From NCBI RefSeq assembly GCF_000219625.1, contig NC_018217.1, forward strand, positions 1,426,001 through 1,490,000: a DNA stretch of 64,000 bases, read 5' to 3'. Shown here in pieces: positions 63,401-64,000 of this stretch; the first letter of the stretch is position 1; every line of letters starts with the position of its first letter. This DNA is from Zymoseptoria tritici IPO323 (taxonomy: Eukaryota > Ascomycota > Dothideomycetes > Mycosphaerellales > Mycosphaerellaceae). Both the position numbers and the translations under genes were made by a program. The notes beneath the pieces are model-generated. The model worked only from the letters and a program-made list of their open reading frames with translations. It was not told where the DNA came from and did not search any database.

Positions 63401-64000
63401 TATACCTGGTTCTAGGAGGAGCTGCATATTAGCCTGTTCTACCGTCTTAATTAGGTAGTCTGCTGCCTAGTGCTAGTTTGTTGCTGTTTGTGCTCCCTAC
63501 TTCTAATAATGCAGATTAAAGTCCCTAACTAGGATGTGCTGGTTTTCCTTTGTGTCCTAGAGAGCCTTCCTAACTTCCTAGAGGGTACCTAGGTCTCTGC
63601 CTATTATTAGGCTACTTAGGTTGTAGTAGTTCAAGATGTGGAGTTTTAGCTCTATCTAGAGGAGGGTAATCCTAATTAGGTCCTTACAAATTAGCCAGGC
63701 TTCCTAGGTTTCTAGCTGCAGTTCCTTTAATACATATATAACAACTCTTAGTGTCTCTCCTTCTAGAACTACTGTATAGTATCCTAGGTATTGCTTAACA
63801 TTCCCTCTAGTAGAGGTGTTTACCTATAGTTCCTAGATTGCAACAATGTAGTGGGTTCTTAGGTTCATTTGTTGTATAAATAGGGTTTGGATCTGGTTGC
63901 TACTCTTGTTTATGTTGTACTATAGGATGTTAAGTTCCTTTAGTGTGTTATTTATCCTGTGTTAGGAAGAAGTGGTCCTTAATGTCGCTCTCTCCTATTT
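60426..64000 (-). mobile_element. RIP-inactivated LINE retrotransposon (Tad1-like), 5' end outside window
   Basis: Read on the minus strand, an apurinic-type endonuclease domain begins near 63,960: LNILQ-like start, then HILVRDFNLHY at 63537-63505 (consensus GDFNLHH). The reverse transcriptase follows: GIP-stop-GL at about 62005-61984, where GIPQG is expected, and GFVDNTNILAF at 61909-61877 where the catalytic pair should be DD. Many other Gln and Trp codons read as TAA/TAG, consistent with C-to-T changes on both strands. The 3' end lies near 60,430, next to an att/taa microsatellite that could be the LINE tail. The clade assignment (fungal Tad1-type) is inferred from domain order. The element cannot encode active protein. 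Confidence 0.82.

Noticed and set aside
1..64000. CRISPR array, bacterial-type operon or integrated prophage
   Set aside because: No regularly spaced repeats; spliced eukaryotic genes occur throughout the gene-bearing part of the window.

Overview
The window is nuclear DNA from a filamentous ascomycete (Pezizomycotina). Evidence: short GT-AG introns of about 46-180 bp with CTAAC/CTGAC-like branch sites, three Zn2Cys6 regulators, a HET-domain gene, a PTH11-like receptor, and a LINE whose Gln and Trp codons have become stops as in repeat-induced point mutation (RIP). Gene content resembles Dothideomycetes (Mycosphaerellales-like), but that placement is inference. Most genes are spliced; I joined exons by eye from splice signals, frame continuity and family motifs.

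Layout. 0-8 kb: bestrophin-like channel, a large HET protein with a degenerate J domain, a 208-bp MULE-type MITE with 9-bp target duplications, and a seven-exon CorA-like membrane protein. 8.5-14.2 kb: an unusual PfkB-like/P-loop/RyR fusion protein, Mdm10 (ERMES/SAM), and a disordered Gln/Pro-rich protein. 14.9-20.6 kb: small membrane protein, intron-containing tRNA-Ser(CGA), MFS transporter, acetoacetyl-CoA synthetase. 21.4-27.2 kb: broken streptogramin-lyase-like gene, Zn2Cys6 factor, APC10/Doc1. 28.1-35.5 kb: rhodopsin-like receptor, Swc5, phosphatidylinositol synthase, a 65-residue complex I subunit hidden in three small exons, and a six-exon glutathione S-transferase.

36.1-42.5 kb: protein with a CBM48-like N-terminus, Cys-rich small secreted protein, FAD-oxidoreductase pseudogene, BTB/POZ gene. 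43.3-50.6 kb: VHS-GAT adaptor, glutamate decarboxylase, large Zn2Cys6 factor. 50.6-54.2 kb is a gene-poor gap. 54.2-58.4 kb: adenine deaminase gene with one in-frame TGA, and a third Zn2Cys6 factor. From about 59.97 kb to the end the DNA is transposon-derived: a short AT-rich relic, then a minus-strand LINE with ruined endonuclease and reverse transcriptase domains.

Most genes are single-copy housekeeping or regulatory genes and do not form an evident pathway cluster. The MFS transporter beside acetoacetyl-CoA synthetase may be a functional pair. The best candidates for undescribed biology are the PfkB-like/NTPase/RyR protein, the J-HET fusion and the small secreted protein.
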